From: Galbula dea
Lineage: Eukaryota; Chordata; Aves; Piciformes; Galbulidae
DNA: 64,000 nucleotides
Assembly: GCA_013399015.1 (NCBI GenBank)
Contig: VWZX01006814.1
Location: 2,294,001-2,358,000, forward strand
Reading direction: 5' to 3'
Shown piece by piece: positions 14,701-27,354 of this stretch. Positions within the stretch are counted from its first letter, which is position 1, and the number at the start of each line of letters is the position of its first letter. The position numbers were made by a program, and so were the translations under genes. Below the pieces are notes generated by a model that worked only from the letters and a program-made list of their open reading frames with translations, searched no databases and had not been told where the DNA came from.

Positions 14701-15941
14701 TGCTATTGAAGTAATAAGCATTTTCTGATTTGTAATATTAGATGTGATTCACTAATCTAGAAAATTGGATTTCTGAAAGAACAGAGATTTCCTTTGCAAG
14801 GACTAAAACTCTATCAGAATTACACCATTCTTTTTAATAAAAAGTGATATGGAAGGAATGAACATAATTTCTTTTTTCAAAAATCCCCATTATCATTCAT
14901 TTATTCAAATGGGGACCTTAGCCTTAGTTAAAACAGAGTTACAGAGACCCAAGGGAAGCACATATGTATAACTCCTACACTTATTTATTATTCCAATTAA
15001 TTATTTATTGTTAAGAGTGTGGGTTTTTTTAAAGCTTGCAGGAGTTTAAAGTCACAGTATGCTCTGAGGATGAAAAGTCCACATACAGAACATTTTCATA
15101 TATCAAACTGAAGTAAAAATCATTTCAGTATATGTTAACATAGAAGCAATTCTATTTCTGTAGAAGTGCAAATAAACAGTTACATACACACTTGAAGAGG
15201 GTGAGAAATCATGGAGAAAATTAAAATCTATGTAGTCAAGGCAGTGGAGATAGGAAACAAACAGCTCCTTAGCCTGATGTTACTCCTCCTAAAAATAAGT
15301 AGCAAAAGTTATTTGTTACTACACCAAAAACCTATCTGCACACAGGGCTAAAATGTTGGTTTGGTTGAGTAGTCAAGTACTTCCATTGGGTAAAGTTCTG
15401 CTATGCTCATGGCAGCCTGACCCTCCTCTCAGCCTTCTAAAACAGAATGATGGCATAGAGATCCAGAGTGCAGCTGTAGTTCTCTGATGCATGCCATGTA
15501 CTGCCAGGGAGAAGGTATTCAGGCTAGGGGTCTCCAAATGCCAAAAGCAGATGCTAAATGTTAGCTATAAATGTGTGATGAGGGTCCAGCTATCTCTACC
15601 CACCTCCTGGGTCAAGTGTGAAGTGGGCACAGACCTCACCAAGCCCATGTAGACAAAAAGTCTTCTATCATCAGCGACACTTCGAAGCAGATTATGTGTT
15701 TCGTGATTAAGTTGCTGCAACAGTTTGTGTGTCATTTGGGGGTGGTACAAATTTGGCCTCAGATCACACTGAAGCTCACTCTGTTTTTAAATTAACCTCC
15801 CACCAGTGTTCTCATTGTGGCATGGTCAAACCACACTAGCAGTGCAGCTCAGTAAAATTTGTTACACTAACAGATCAGTCCAGAAATATCAATAAACATA
15901 TATTAATTCTAATTAAAAGGTGAAAGCAGCTGTTGTTCTTG
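11736..15941. other. Non-coding stretch with a small A/C-rich tract
   Basis: Unique AT-rich sequence. A poly-T run is followed by an A/C-rich stretch at about 12550-12598. The frames at 13701-13934 and 13883-14137 (-) overlap each other in different frames and look like chance. Confidence 0.5.
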
Positions 15942-15965
15942 TATATGCACAAATGTGTGCATATA
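15942..15965. repeat. Small perfect inverted repeat (hairpin)
   Basis: A 10-base arm (TATATGCACA, 15942-15951) and its exact reverse complement (15956-15965) are separated by 4 bases. The sequence is AT-rich and alternating purine-pyrimidine, so it may simply be a short TG/TA-type simple sequence. No function is claimed. Confidence 0.6.
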
Positions 15966-17304
15966 TATAACTGTACTGCAAACTGTGTACAGATTTAAAG
16001 GCACGTTGGCCAGCTAAAATCTTTTAAAAGCAGCTTCCTTTGGGATTAGACTGTTACCAGGCCAAGTAAACAGCTGTGTTTTGCTGAGGTGTTCAGTGAA
16101 GAGTAAGGGAAAGCGAAGTATATATTTCGGTGAACTGTATGTTCTGGTTCAACCTTTTCTGTTCTGGTTCAACCACACTGAGGAATTTGCCCAAAGCTTC
16201 ATCTTTTCACGTTTACTAGTCAAAATATACACTATTAATACCACAGCCTTCCAGAGGACCTTCTAATCCTGTCACAGTATCTACAGCAGAGGTAACAAAG
16301 GTGAACCTCACAGCTTAGCTATACAGACATTACTAAATACTGCTTGGAAGAAGGTTTTCCCCTTCCTTTTGCTTACAGTGATTGAATACTAGAGGAAAAA
16401 AAAATATTGCGACCTACTTAAGTTGCATCTTCTTTAGGCCTAGAAGTCTTCATAATAATTAATGTTGTGAAATTGGTTCTGGATATTCACATATGCAAAC
16501 ACATCAAATCTTTTTCCATGTTAAGGTAAGTGGGACAATTGTAAAGCATAACCCAAGCTTACTTAAGGTAAACTTGCACCAAAACTGTAACATTTCTTTG
16601 TGCTAAGTATCAAGACATACCAAGAAGACAGGACAAAATGGATTAGCCTGATGATGGCCTGCAGAAGGCATGCTCTGTACCAGGGCCTGGTTAGTACAGA
16701 ACACTTTTAGGTTACTGAAATTACTGAAATGTTTGAAGAAAACAAGATAAGAAATCCACCCAATCTTGTTTGCAATATTTTGCTGAACATATGGAACATC
16801 CTGCTGGTGAGCAAGTGAGGTTTACAGCCGTATGCTCAGCCAGTCTCTAGTGTGAATATTGCAAGTTTGTGATATGCCAGGAATTGATCATGTAAACTTA
16901 TATTTCTGATTATGCTTTATACTGAACACAATGACCTAGTTGAGCTTGATTAACCTGATGTCCAAAGCAAAAGACTTAGGGAGAAGAGTATTTTCTTGGT
17001 TTTATCATTGCTGCTGTTGAGTTCTTTGATGTGGGGAGCTTGGGGTTTTTAATTGCTGTTCCATATATGTCTGATGTTGGCTAAGAACTGCAAAAACCAG
17101 TCTGAAGGCTAAGCCAAGCACATGTTACACAATCTCGTTGGCACTAAATGCAGAAGGTCCTACAATCCAGTGATGACCTAGGTGCACTGAGGACAAGAAA
17201 AAGGTGGCACCCAGGAATAAGAAATAGACAAGGACAGGGGTATTTCTTAGGGGAGACAGATGGTCAAGACTTGCCAAGTCCCCTGAGGAGATCTAAAAGC
17301 ATTT
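15966..17304. other. Non-coding stretch with a 15-base direct repeat
   Basis: Unique sequence. The 15-mer TGTTCTGGTTCAACC occurs twice, at 16140-16154 and 16160-16174 (period 20). The frame 16081-16266 (+) spans this repeat and has no other support. Confidence 0.5.
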
Positions 17305-17505
17305 CACAGAATCACAGAATGTTAGGAGTCGGAAGGGATCTTGAAAGATCATCTAGTGCAACCCCTCTGCCACAACAGGATTCCCTAGACCAGGTCACAC
17401 AGAAGCACGTCCAGATGGGTTTTGAATACCTCCAGAGAAGGAGACTCCACAACCTCTCTGTTGTTAAAAACTTAAAAGAAATTTCTCTCTTATTATACCT
17501 GTTGT
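17305..17505 (-). mobile_element. CR1 LINE 3' end, truncated (minus strand)
   Basis: Read on the plus strand, it begins with two 8-base CACAGAAT-type units (17305-17320), the reverse complement of the ATTCTGTG repeats that end avian CR1 elements. Then come the conserved blocks GGAAGGGATCTTGAAAGATC and GAGAAGGAGACTCCACAACC. After about 17460 the match weakens, and part of the usual 3' UTR appears deleted near CTCTCTG/TTGTTAAAAA. Only the 3' untranslated tail survives, so this is a dead 5'-truncated copy, as most CR1 insertions are. The 139-codon frame at 17148-17567 (+) runs through it and is not a gene. The subfamily resembles the 38.5 kb copy, since both carry GTTAGGAGT next to the tail. Confidence 0.92.
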
Positions 17506-20500
17506 TCTATACTCTGATATTTTACAGAACTGTAAAGCATCTTGGCTCTTATGACAGGGTGAACTGACTAGATTGGAGATGAAGCCCTGGAAAACCACCA
17601 TATTATGTGTACAGATCTGTTTTCAAAAGTAACATATAGAAACCTCCAGTTCCCATCTCTGAAAAGAGAGAATAGTTTCCTTTCCTGCTCAGTCTTGCCT
17701 GGGAGGTCTTTTATGACAACTATAGCCTCATGCCAAGATTAGGTAAATTGCTACAAGAAGCTATATATAACTGAGGTTTTGTGCATTGACAGGACAGCGG
17801 AGCACAATACCTGAGAGGTATACTTGCCCTCCATTCCCTTTAATATCAACAGAGCAACCAACCCCCCTATAATCTTTTATAGAGAGAAAAATTGAAAGGA
17901 AACCCTATTTTAGCCAACAGAGGTAAAAGCTCAGAAGCTCTTTATCTGACTTGATAGAATTTTCTCAGCTGTTGCAACAAAAAAACCCAAACAAATTAAA
18001 AACAAAACAAAAAACTCCAATGTCTTTGTGTCATTGCTACCTTATGCAATACCTTATGCTACCTTATTGTGACAGTGCCTTATGCTAGAATGAAATACTG
18101 TTTATTTTAATTTTTGTAAAAGACTAGACCCTAAAATGTAGTGCCTTTGCATCTTGCACTTTGTCCTGACTAAAAGACAGGCTGTACTGATACACAAAGG
18201 TAACAAACAAGTGAAAAAAATTCACAAGAGAATAATGTTAATGATATCATGTTTAGTATCTGGGATGAAAAGACTTTTTAAAAGAAAAAACAGGCAAGAA
18301 GAACAAAAAGATTGTAAGATATAGAAAAGGGAGAAGGAAGGTGGATTCTTGTATTAAGGATATTTAGCTTGCAAAATTTGTACTGACACATGGAACACAT
18401 CGACTGGTTGCAGAGAAGCACTTACACCTAGTATGAGAAGTTAGGTCAGGCTCTTCTACCTCATCAGATTCTTCCTCTAATTTCCTTTTCTGTTTTATAT
18501 TTAAGATTTGTCTTAGGGATTATGACATAGATTTTAAACAATTACATAAGAAACTTTTGGTTTTTTATGGATTATAGGGACCTTGATTTTAACCTCAATG
18601 GACTACATGGGCTATTTAGATTAAGACCGTTGGGGTAGTTTTCTTTAACTACATTTGATAGCAGATGAATGCCTACTTGCTTTACACCAATCCGATTCAC
18701 TGCCTGAAGCCTTGTAAGAGGGTCCTCAAAGGAGACTTTCAACTGTTGTCTGAAGCATCTGCATGTATTCCTCCAAGAAGGTTAGAGGACCTGTAGGTCT
18801 ATCACAGGACTACAGGAACATCACAGACATGACAGAAAAAAATATTTCTCCAAATATGTCAGTAATTTCAGAAATTTCCAAAACCTTTAATACATCTTTT
18901 TTTAATGTTCCATGGGATACCATCCAACAGACAATAAAACACATGGAGACAAACTGAGAACCCAACAGAACTGTAATTCACTGCAGATTTTTAAGTACAA
19001 TTATATTTTACATCATTAACTGTGCAACTTTATGTAAGAATTTTCTTACATGAATTTATTGGTTTGTTTTTCTGTTAAAAACAAACAAAAAGCAACTTTT
19101 CTTAGAAACTGAGTAATTGGAGCTTGGGGGGAAAAAAAGCAAAAATTCTTCCCTTATATCTGTTCCTTAGTAGATGAAAAGGAACAGAAAGAGTGAAAGC
19201 AGTGAATACAGGCATGGAGTAGAATAAACCAGACTATGTAAAGTCCACTTCCTTGGACTGGCTGACCTAGAGAATCCTTAAAAAAGGGATTAGGTTCTTA
19301 TGGGAGGTATCTGGGGGCATGAGGTGTGGAAAAAAGCTGGACTGGTAGCAGTTAATAAGGACTGACTATGTTGTGTTTTTCAGAAAGCCTGCAATGTTTG
19401 AAGCTGTGTAAGACACTGCAGCCAGAGTGTGTCCAAAGCAATTCTCTCAGCTCTGTTTCGCACACCATGACCTTGGTTTTGCTGTGACGAATGCCCCCAA
19501 AGGGCTTAGAAGTCTGTTAAGAGAAAGATCAAAGACAAGCCTCTTTCTCCTGGTTGTTGTAACATTTAAGTCCACTTCCAGTGACTTTTATCTTGCAAAT
19601 TAGCAGCCCCATGTGAAGTATTGTTCTTTCATGCCTACTTCGTGGTAGACATGAACTTTGGGTTCATGGGAACTGACACTGAAATGGCAATTCCTAATGA
19701 AGACAACACATGATTTTTTCCTTAATGTTTTCTATGAGTTCTTGCATTTTAAAAGTAGTATTTCCTAAGGAAGGAAACAATTTCAAAATCAAATGGTTGT
19801 ATGCTTGTCTTCAAGGAAAATATCTTCCAGTGGAAAAATAATTTAAGATTTTTTTCATTATCTTTAAAAGAGATAAGAGCTATATCATGGAAAAGTAAAA
19901 AAGGGCACAGTCTCCCTTGGCTGCCCTAGAAACCTTATAATGAGAATGCTCATGACTATCTTACTTAAGGCTGCTGTATCTCCATCACCCTGCTAAGACT
20001 CAGCAAAACAAAAAGAATGTACAAAGGAAACAGCAAAAGTTTCATTCTTATACTAGAGCCCTGCTACAGGACTAGAGAGCACAGTCTTCCGGATCACAGC
20101 ATATCTTATGCTTCTGAAACTGTTTCACTACCACAGAGGGTCCCTATCCCCAGGCAAAGTTCCAGGCTTCCCATCTCATGTCCTCCCCACCCCTGTTGCA
20201 GACCTCCTCTGAGCTTTTCCCAATGCCTTTTACCTCTCAAGGATTCATCTCTTTTTCCAGTCCCTGAACTGCTCACACCTTACCCTACTGCTATCCCAAG
20301 TCTCAAATATGTCTACATTCTTGTCAAATCTCACATCCTCCTATTCCCTCTCACAGAAAAGTTGGTGCCTCATGTAACAGAATACATTTTGAATGCCAGC
20401 TTTGACCTATTAAAATATATGTTCCAGAAAATTAACTAGACTGGCCTGACACACCTTATTCTTCAGAAATCCAGACAGCTGTTATTCATCTGCATATTGT

Positions 20501-20965
20501 CTTCTGTCTTTTTTTTCACATTTTTGTATATTACTTCCATGATTATTTATTCCATGATTTCTGCAGTGACTTAAATTACATAGAAAGATTTAAAATTCCC
20601 TAGCTACTCTTTTTCCAAGGCATGGACTGCAGTTACCCTTCCCCTATCATCCCTGATCTCCCAGGTTTAACCACTAATATTTCTGCAGTTGCTCTACAGA
20701 TTTATGATATTTCAGTCAAGTATCCATCTCCCCATCTTAAATCAGTTACTAGGACTTCTGATAAACTGGAAGCCATAAGTGGCTTCTGTCATGAGCAGCT
20801 GGGTTTAGCTAGGATTGAATTCTTATTTAATTAAATCTAGCTTCCAAGTCAATACACACAACAAGTTCAGTGATCAGAGAAAGAATTAATGACCTCCTTA
20901 TTAAAAGCTAATAAACCAAAATAAATTCAGATAAGCTTGCAATAAAAGGGATATGATCTTTCTCC
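17506..20965. other. Non-coding stretch; A/C tract and short tandem-like repeat
   Basis: An A/C-rich tract lies at about 17976-18018. CCTTATGC-type units recur at 18039-18047, 18051-18059 and 18078-18086, with a variant at 18061. The frame 18763-18957 (+) and the 140-codon frame 20017-20439 (+) show no family features. The latter is P/S/L-rich over a C/T-rich plus strand. A long C/T-rich stretch spans about 20100-20360. Confidence 0.5.
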
Positions 20966-21026
20966 GTTTTGGAGTGGGGATTCTTTTGTGGTTTTGTTGT
21001 TGTTTTGGTTTTGTTTGGTTGGGCTT
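20966..21026. repeat. G/T-rich low-complexity tract
   Basis: About 60 bases of GTTTTG/TTTGGTT units on the plus strand, the same class as the tracts at 3.5 and 39.2 kb. The minus-strand frame 20901-21167, rich in K, P, N and Q, is its translation artefact. Confidence 0.75.
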
Positions 21027-23299
21027 TATCAGGTTTTTAGATTTGGTAGGTGGGCTGTTCTTTTTCCTAAGGTGATGCAAAAATGTGGATTTAGTAAAGT
21101 TTCTTCCAATATCCCTATTTGTATTGCTCCAGGCAGATAGGAACCAAGAGCATTTCCAGATCCACATGTTAAAATTTCTACTCTAGACAATACAACAATT
21201 GTGGGAAAATAAGTGTGACAGACAAGGTACATTACTGCTCCAAAGCACAAACCACTTCAATCTTGGGTTGGGTAATTCATAATGGAGTGTATTGCCCACA
21301 CTCACCTGGGAACCTTCACCTGAAAAGGACTAATTCACGTTTCCAAAGAAAGATTAGTTTCATAACCCTCCCCAGGATAACAAGGTGGCACTTGTAGCAT
21401 TCTGGCACATCTCTAGCAATTACAAACTGCCAACTGGTGAGTAACATCTCACAGAAAGTCAGTAAGAAGAGGAAAGCCAAACTTTCAGGCTAGACACATA
21501 ACAGTGACAGCTCTCAATGTTAACAGGCAGAAGCAACTTACTGTGCCAGAGTAATTCTGGGCACAAATGAATGAACATTTGGCATCTTCATGTTGTACTA
21601 GCATCCTTTTGTATTTATTTTGCCTGTAGCAAATCTAAAGATGTAGGCTGCATTGTAAGTAGACAGTTTCATACGTTTTTCCTATCAATCCCAGCTAGAC
21701 TGATAATGACAACAACCACTAATTTTATAGCTGATATCTAGTTGTGTATCTGTGTAATTTTCTTCTATTTTCTGATGTTTTCTATTCTTGGGCTATCACT
21801 GGCTAAGGTAAGGCACTTGCTTAATAACTTTATAAGACGAGTTTAAGCAAGGCAAAGATTAGAGAATTAAAGGGATTTTCCTAGTGTACATTTTAATATG
21901 AGAATTCGTCATTAAGCAAGACAGTGAATCACTCAAATCATAATTAGTCAGCAATAGTCACTCTTATTCATTGTTGCATGCAGTACTAAAGGGAAGATTT
22001 TAATGTAAGTAGACACCCTCTCAAAAAGGAAACATTTCTACTGTAGTTGGCAGTGCCCAGCTGATTACTGGAAAAGCATGCAGGTAAATGACAACCAAAC
22101 CAAAAATCTTAGACACACATGAAAAATAGCTTTCCTTTCCCACATAGCATCCAACTGAATGCTTCAGGAAGATGGTCCTGCATCAAGGGACAGCTCTATC
22201 TCCATTGTTATCTGCACAAACTATCAAATGAAATTACATTTAAATCCATGCCTCTTATTCACTCCTGTACAGTCATTACAATGGTTTGTGTCACAAATAT
22301 GTTCTCCTTAGAAACGGATTGTGATACCATTTTCCATATATCATAAGGGTGGGGAAGAAAGTGAGAGGATGAAGTTTCACTGAGTAATCTTACTCTGATA
22401 TAGAAAGAAAAGTGCACCAAGAAAAAAAAACACCTTCGAAAGCAAATTAGATTTCATAAAAGAAAGAATAAGAAGAAAGATGGCTTAGGGAAAGGCTTTG
22501 CAAAAATTTTGAAAATTCCTTCCTCAAAGTTAACTAAAAAGGGACCAATATCCTATAAAATAATTCATCTCTCATCTTTAAACCCCATGTATTCTAATTT
22601 GATTGTTAACTGCCTGACCTAACATGCCTGGCTATTTATATATATGTTTTGTTGAGAATGATCCTGTTAAATTTCCTACCCACAGACTTTTTTTCTAACA
22701 TAGATGAATGAAGAATTTAGAACAGAAGCCACCTTTTACAGAAATAGTAGCTGGGTGACAGTAATGGCAATGTTATAACATGGGTAGTAACTCAGGGTAC
22801 ATCATGCTCATGTTCTCTATGCTACTCTGAACAATGGATCCATCAAGAAAATATGATCTCATCAGTTGAGAGCATACATCAGGTTAAAAGGTGAATTTAA
22901 CCAATCTCAGGGACATGATTTATGTTTGAAATTATGAGAAGTGAGGATCTAAACCTACATCTTTGGAATCAAATTCACAGCATAAGAAAAAAGAAGTGGC
23001 TCAGAACATTTTAACTATTTCCTAGGGGAAAACAAAGCTCAATAAAAAGTCAAAAGAAACACCTCAGGTAAAGGAACTGGTTTCACCAATGAGTTTTTTA
23101 GATGGAGACAGAGAGAAATGCATCTAAACTGTCCCAAATAAATCACAGCTTTTTCGCTCTCCTTTTTTCCCCCCTTTCTCTGTGCTTATAAGCAATATAC
23201 TGAAAAGCATAAGACAAAGTAATCAGTTACAAGAGATCTACAGTCCAATAGTTACCTTTCAAAACTTTATATCTCTTGACCTGAATTGAGGATTAATTC
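21027..23299. other. Non-coding stretch, nothing recognised
   Basis: AT-rich unique DNA up to the LTR. Frames at 21029-21250 (-), 21215-21397 (+) and 22119-22346 (+) are unsupported. Confidence 0.55.
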
Positions 23300-24012
23300 T
23301 GAACAGGAGAGAACAATATTCAAAATTCTTCACAGACGCTCCCTGTTACTCCTTTTTCCCCTTCCACGGGAAGGGAAAAGGGATAAGAGAGAAAGAGACA
23401 CTTGTAGATGGGAAAATAAATCTAAAAATACTTTAATAATAATGATATATGAAATATATACAAATATGTACAAAAGCCAATACTGAACTCAACCCCACCT
23501 TGATTGTTACCACATCACCACTGATACTGAGGCAGAAGGCCTCAGCAGCAGATGGGAGCCAGGCTCAGGGGCTGGATCCTGGTACTGGATGCAGAAACTT
23601 ATAGATCAGGATCAAGGACAGAAGAAGAAGAGAGAGTCAAAGCCAAAACAAAAGCTAAAACCCACTAACTAACAAGGGGGAACTGACCCTCAGTTTATAT
23701 ATAGAATACGATGTATATGGGATGGAATACTTAGTTGGTCAGTTTAGGGTCACCTGTCTTGTCTGCCTCTCCGTGAGGGTGCAGTCTTTACCCTGCACCC
23801 TTCATCGTGAGACACAAGATTTAGCATTGACCTTGCTTTGCATACCAATCCCTGGTAGTATACGTAAACATTAGGTCTTTTCACTGCTAGAAGCAAACAG
23901 TATCTGCAAAAACATGTTGTTAGTTTCAGAAATTGCAGTTTCTCAGAGGAGCTTTAGCTGAAAAGTAAAATCACTGAACAGAATTAGTTCGTCTCTAACC
24001 CAAACCAGGACA
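23300..24012 (-). mobile_element. Solo LTR of an avian endogenous retrovirus
   Basis: Read on the minus strand, the element starts at 24012 with TGTCCTGGTTTGGGTTAG, the terminus type of common avian ERV LTRs. A TATA-like box (TATATATAAA, plus 23694-23703) follows, then a C/T-rich leader, then an ATTAAA poly(A)-type signal (plus 23432-23437). This order U3-R-U5 supports an LTR. A hairpin in U3 has 8-base arms at plus 23777-23784 and 23793-23800. The inner boundary is uncertain: I place it at a TG at 23300, giving about 713 bases. The flanks show only a similar, imperfect TTAATCC motif (near 23292 and 24014) and no clean target-site duplication. No gag, pol or env sequence lies beside it, so it is a solo LTR left by recombination. 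Which class (ERVL, ERVK or ERV1) it belongs to I cannot say. Confidence 0.75.
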
Positions 24013-27000
24013 GGGATTAACTACAAGTCCACTGAAACAGACCTATGTAGAAGGGACTCTGATTACTCGTTGTTGCTCACCAACCTGACTGCAGTGAATT
24101 GATCACAGGCTGATTTATACCTGCGTTGGACAGCGAAAGCTTGCTCTGACGATATCCACATGTATCAAGTAGCATTGGTTATGTCCAGCAATGAGTAGAA
24201 AGCGCTAGCAGGGGCTTCACATAATGACACAGTTTATAGAGGATGCATATGACCATAACTGTATATGATCGCAAGATAGTTCTCAATGCTTGGACTTTTC
24301 CCAGTATGGCATTAGGATGCTGAACATAATGTCCTGTTTTATTAACCTGTCATTTGTATAAATAAATAAATAGTTTTTAAAGCAATTTCAATGTTTTTTA
24401 AAATATATTTAGATTTATTTTAGTGGTACATGTTTGAAGCCGAGGAAACTACTGTTTGTCCCACAAACTGAAAAGTCATAAAGGCAACAACAAAATACTT
24501 TTAAGCAGATGGCTTTGACAGATAAATCTCTGTGAACACAAAAGTCCTCATCAGTTTATTGTGCACCCTGCCAAATCTGTTTTGTCAATAAAACATTTTA
24601 TTTCCTGAAGCTACAGATGCATTCTCTTTCACTGCAGCATATATCCTGGTTTTTATATGCTAGTTTATCAAAAATGTCTAGTTATGCCCTGCTGCAAAGG
24701 AGAAAAGATATGGATATGAAAAGTAGAGTAGCTGAATGTGGATAAAAGGAGGAGAGGTGGAGAAGGTGAAAAGACCAAAATAGCTGGAAAATAAAAGAGC
24801 ACAGAAACAAGGAAATGTTTCCAAGGCACAGAAAGGATTGATGGATTGTCCTGTTTCCTATGTCAGGTGAGGACACTGCTGCTTCTTCAGAAAGTGGGAC
24901 TGGTCAACAGCTTGTTTAAGTCAGACAAGTAGATGGTGAACAGGACCCATGGCACTGCCAGGCTCCCAGGAGTAGTATCATCAGCCATTGTTACCTGAAG
25001 TGACCCTTCTCCTGTTTAAGTTATTCTATGTTAAAATGGTTAAAACAGAGCAACATTCTCAGTCTTCAGGATTTTAAAATCTCTTTTGTTCTCCTACCCA
25101 AAATCATGTAAGCCTTTACTGGGGAGAAGGAGAAGGGCACAATGGTCCTAGCTGTCTTCTCCTGCCTACCAAATCTGACACTGAACCATCACCCTGAGTT
25201 TAAGAAACAAGGGTTAAAAATCAGGGAGGTTTTACTACTCTCCATTAAAGTGTTTGTCTTTTGCTGAACTGTGAATAAATGACCTTATTTTGAAATTAGT
25301 CAGCATAGCAGACAGAGTATGAGAAAAAGAAGCATGTGAAAGCTTTGTAAGTCAGTAAAGAAATGAGCAGAGCTTGACCAAGCTGGGGATCCAAGCATTC
25401 TCCAAGATGCAGTCATCTGGGCCAATAGTGCCCGCAGATTAGAGACATGTGCTTTAACAAAAATGCTTCGAAATTCTCATCTTAACCATAGGCCCAAACC
25501 AAAATTCTGAGTATTAACTCAAAATATTCCTCAAAGAGGAAAATTCAATACCTCAGCCAGCATGACTATGAAAGTACTACAGCAGTTCCACCTGAGCCCA
25601 GCACAAAATAAGCTGGTGACCAACAGACCCAGTCCCTCACAGATGAAACCCAACAACATCTATTTAGACAAGTGACCTGTGGCTATTTCTGTATTGCAAG
25701 GAACAGGTCAGTAGGTTTGAAACAATATAGAAATGTCAATCTTCTCTGTTTTGAGAGAACAAGAGATACTTTAAAGAGCAAGTAAGTGGTAATTTAGAGA
25801 CCTTCTCTTTCTCCAAGGAGTGAAAATCAGTCATGCTGCAGTTTGTCAGTGCATAAGTGCCTGATCAGGAATAAGTCATTCTTCTAAAAGATGAAGGATT
25901 TCAGTGCAACCAAGTGAGAGTGATGTTGGAGTTTTTTGTAGCAATGAGGAATAGTGCTTACACTGCAGGCTCCAGGGAAAGGGCAGTTGGTACTAACCCA
26001 TTGCCATACTTAATTCAGCCTGGCAAAATAACTCCTGAAAGTTCCCCCTAGCTAGGTATGAAAAGGGGCAGGGGAAAGTGTCCTACATGTCCCTGCAAAA
26101 TAGTACTCTGAAATTACTGATCTGTCTCATCAAGGTAGTTTCTTGCCAGAGCTCTGAGCAGATCCTACTAAATTTAGAGAATAAAGTTACAAGGAAAACA
26201 AGAAAAGCAGAAGGAGAAAGAAGCATCAGTAGTGAATGGTTAGGCCAATGTAGTACACTTCTTGTTATATTAAGCATATTAAATGCCAAAGCAAAACTTG
26301 TTGGCCTTCATTGACTTCAATGAGCTTTTTTTTCCATCAGCCCTTTATTGCAAAAGTGGTTTAAAATGACACAGAAATCAAAGAAGCAGTAACATTATAT
26401 AATTGTGTATAGTAATAGGATATGGGTTGTAAATATCTTGTGTGGCTTTTTGTAAACATCCAAATGAATTTAGAAGCTGAACAGGCTTGGTCTGTATCTG
26501 TAAATTATAAATATTCTGCAAGAGAAGTTGACAGTGATGACATGACCCTGGCAACAAGAAAAATCAATGCCATATTAGACACTATTCACAGGCAGTCCTG
26601 TATTGTGAATCAGGAGTATAAATCAGTATAAGTTCACTAATATCTAGAAAATAAGGCTGATTAACACCAGCTGAGGACTTGGCTCATGGTGGAAAATGTT
26701 CATACTGATCACTTGTGCTCTCATACTTCTCTTAACATTTACTATTACTAAACCCAGAGTCTTAAACATCTTCCCTGGGGACAGAGCAGGGAACACAAAC
26801 ATCTGGTTTATTTCTGACATTTTTCATATCTGTTTTATTGGTCTTTTACACAAATGTAGAGTGGCAAAAATTACTCCTGACAGACAACTCAACAGGCCCT
26901 GAAAGCCAGGACCTTGGTTGATATAACTGCACTGAAGTTAACTAAATGACACTAGCAGAGGTGTCAAAAGGATCTACCATATTGGTTAGTTACAAAATTA

Positions 27001-27354
27001 CTTGCAGAAAAGGTAGGTTAGCTTCTCAAAATAATAGAATAAGGAAGATAAAGAAAAAAATACTAATAGATAAATAATAGTGTAAAGACTACTCCTTCTT
27101 ACAGCCATACAAGAGGTGTAAGATTGTTACCTCCTGTTGGTTAATTTGGGAAAGGCAACTTATTAAGTGTACAGGCTTTGCTTTGATTCTGGTGTCTTTA
27201 ATTTTACTAGATAAAGTACTTGTATATAAATACAAGATAAAGGACATGAAGTCTAATTCCTTATTACTGTAAACATCAGCCCTATCATATCACTGCATTC
27301 ATATATTTTATAAACTGTGTGAATAATAACCATGTTTCTTAGACCTACTGATTC
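24013..27354. other. Non-coding stretch, nothing recognised
   Basis: Unique AT-rich DNA. Opposite-strand frames at 26078-26314 (+) and 26083-26289 (-) cover the same bases, which argues for chance. Frames at 24682-24876 (-) and 26422-26902 (+) lack any family trait. Confidence 0.55.

Noticed and set aside
17148..17567. 139-codon frame (+)
   Set aside because: It runs antisense through the CR1 tail at 17305-17505; artefact of the repeat.
20017..20439. 140-codon P/S/L-rich frame (+)
   Set aside because: Explained by a C/T-rich strand with few stops; no recognised protein and no acceptor or donor pair.
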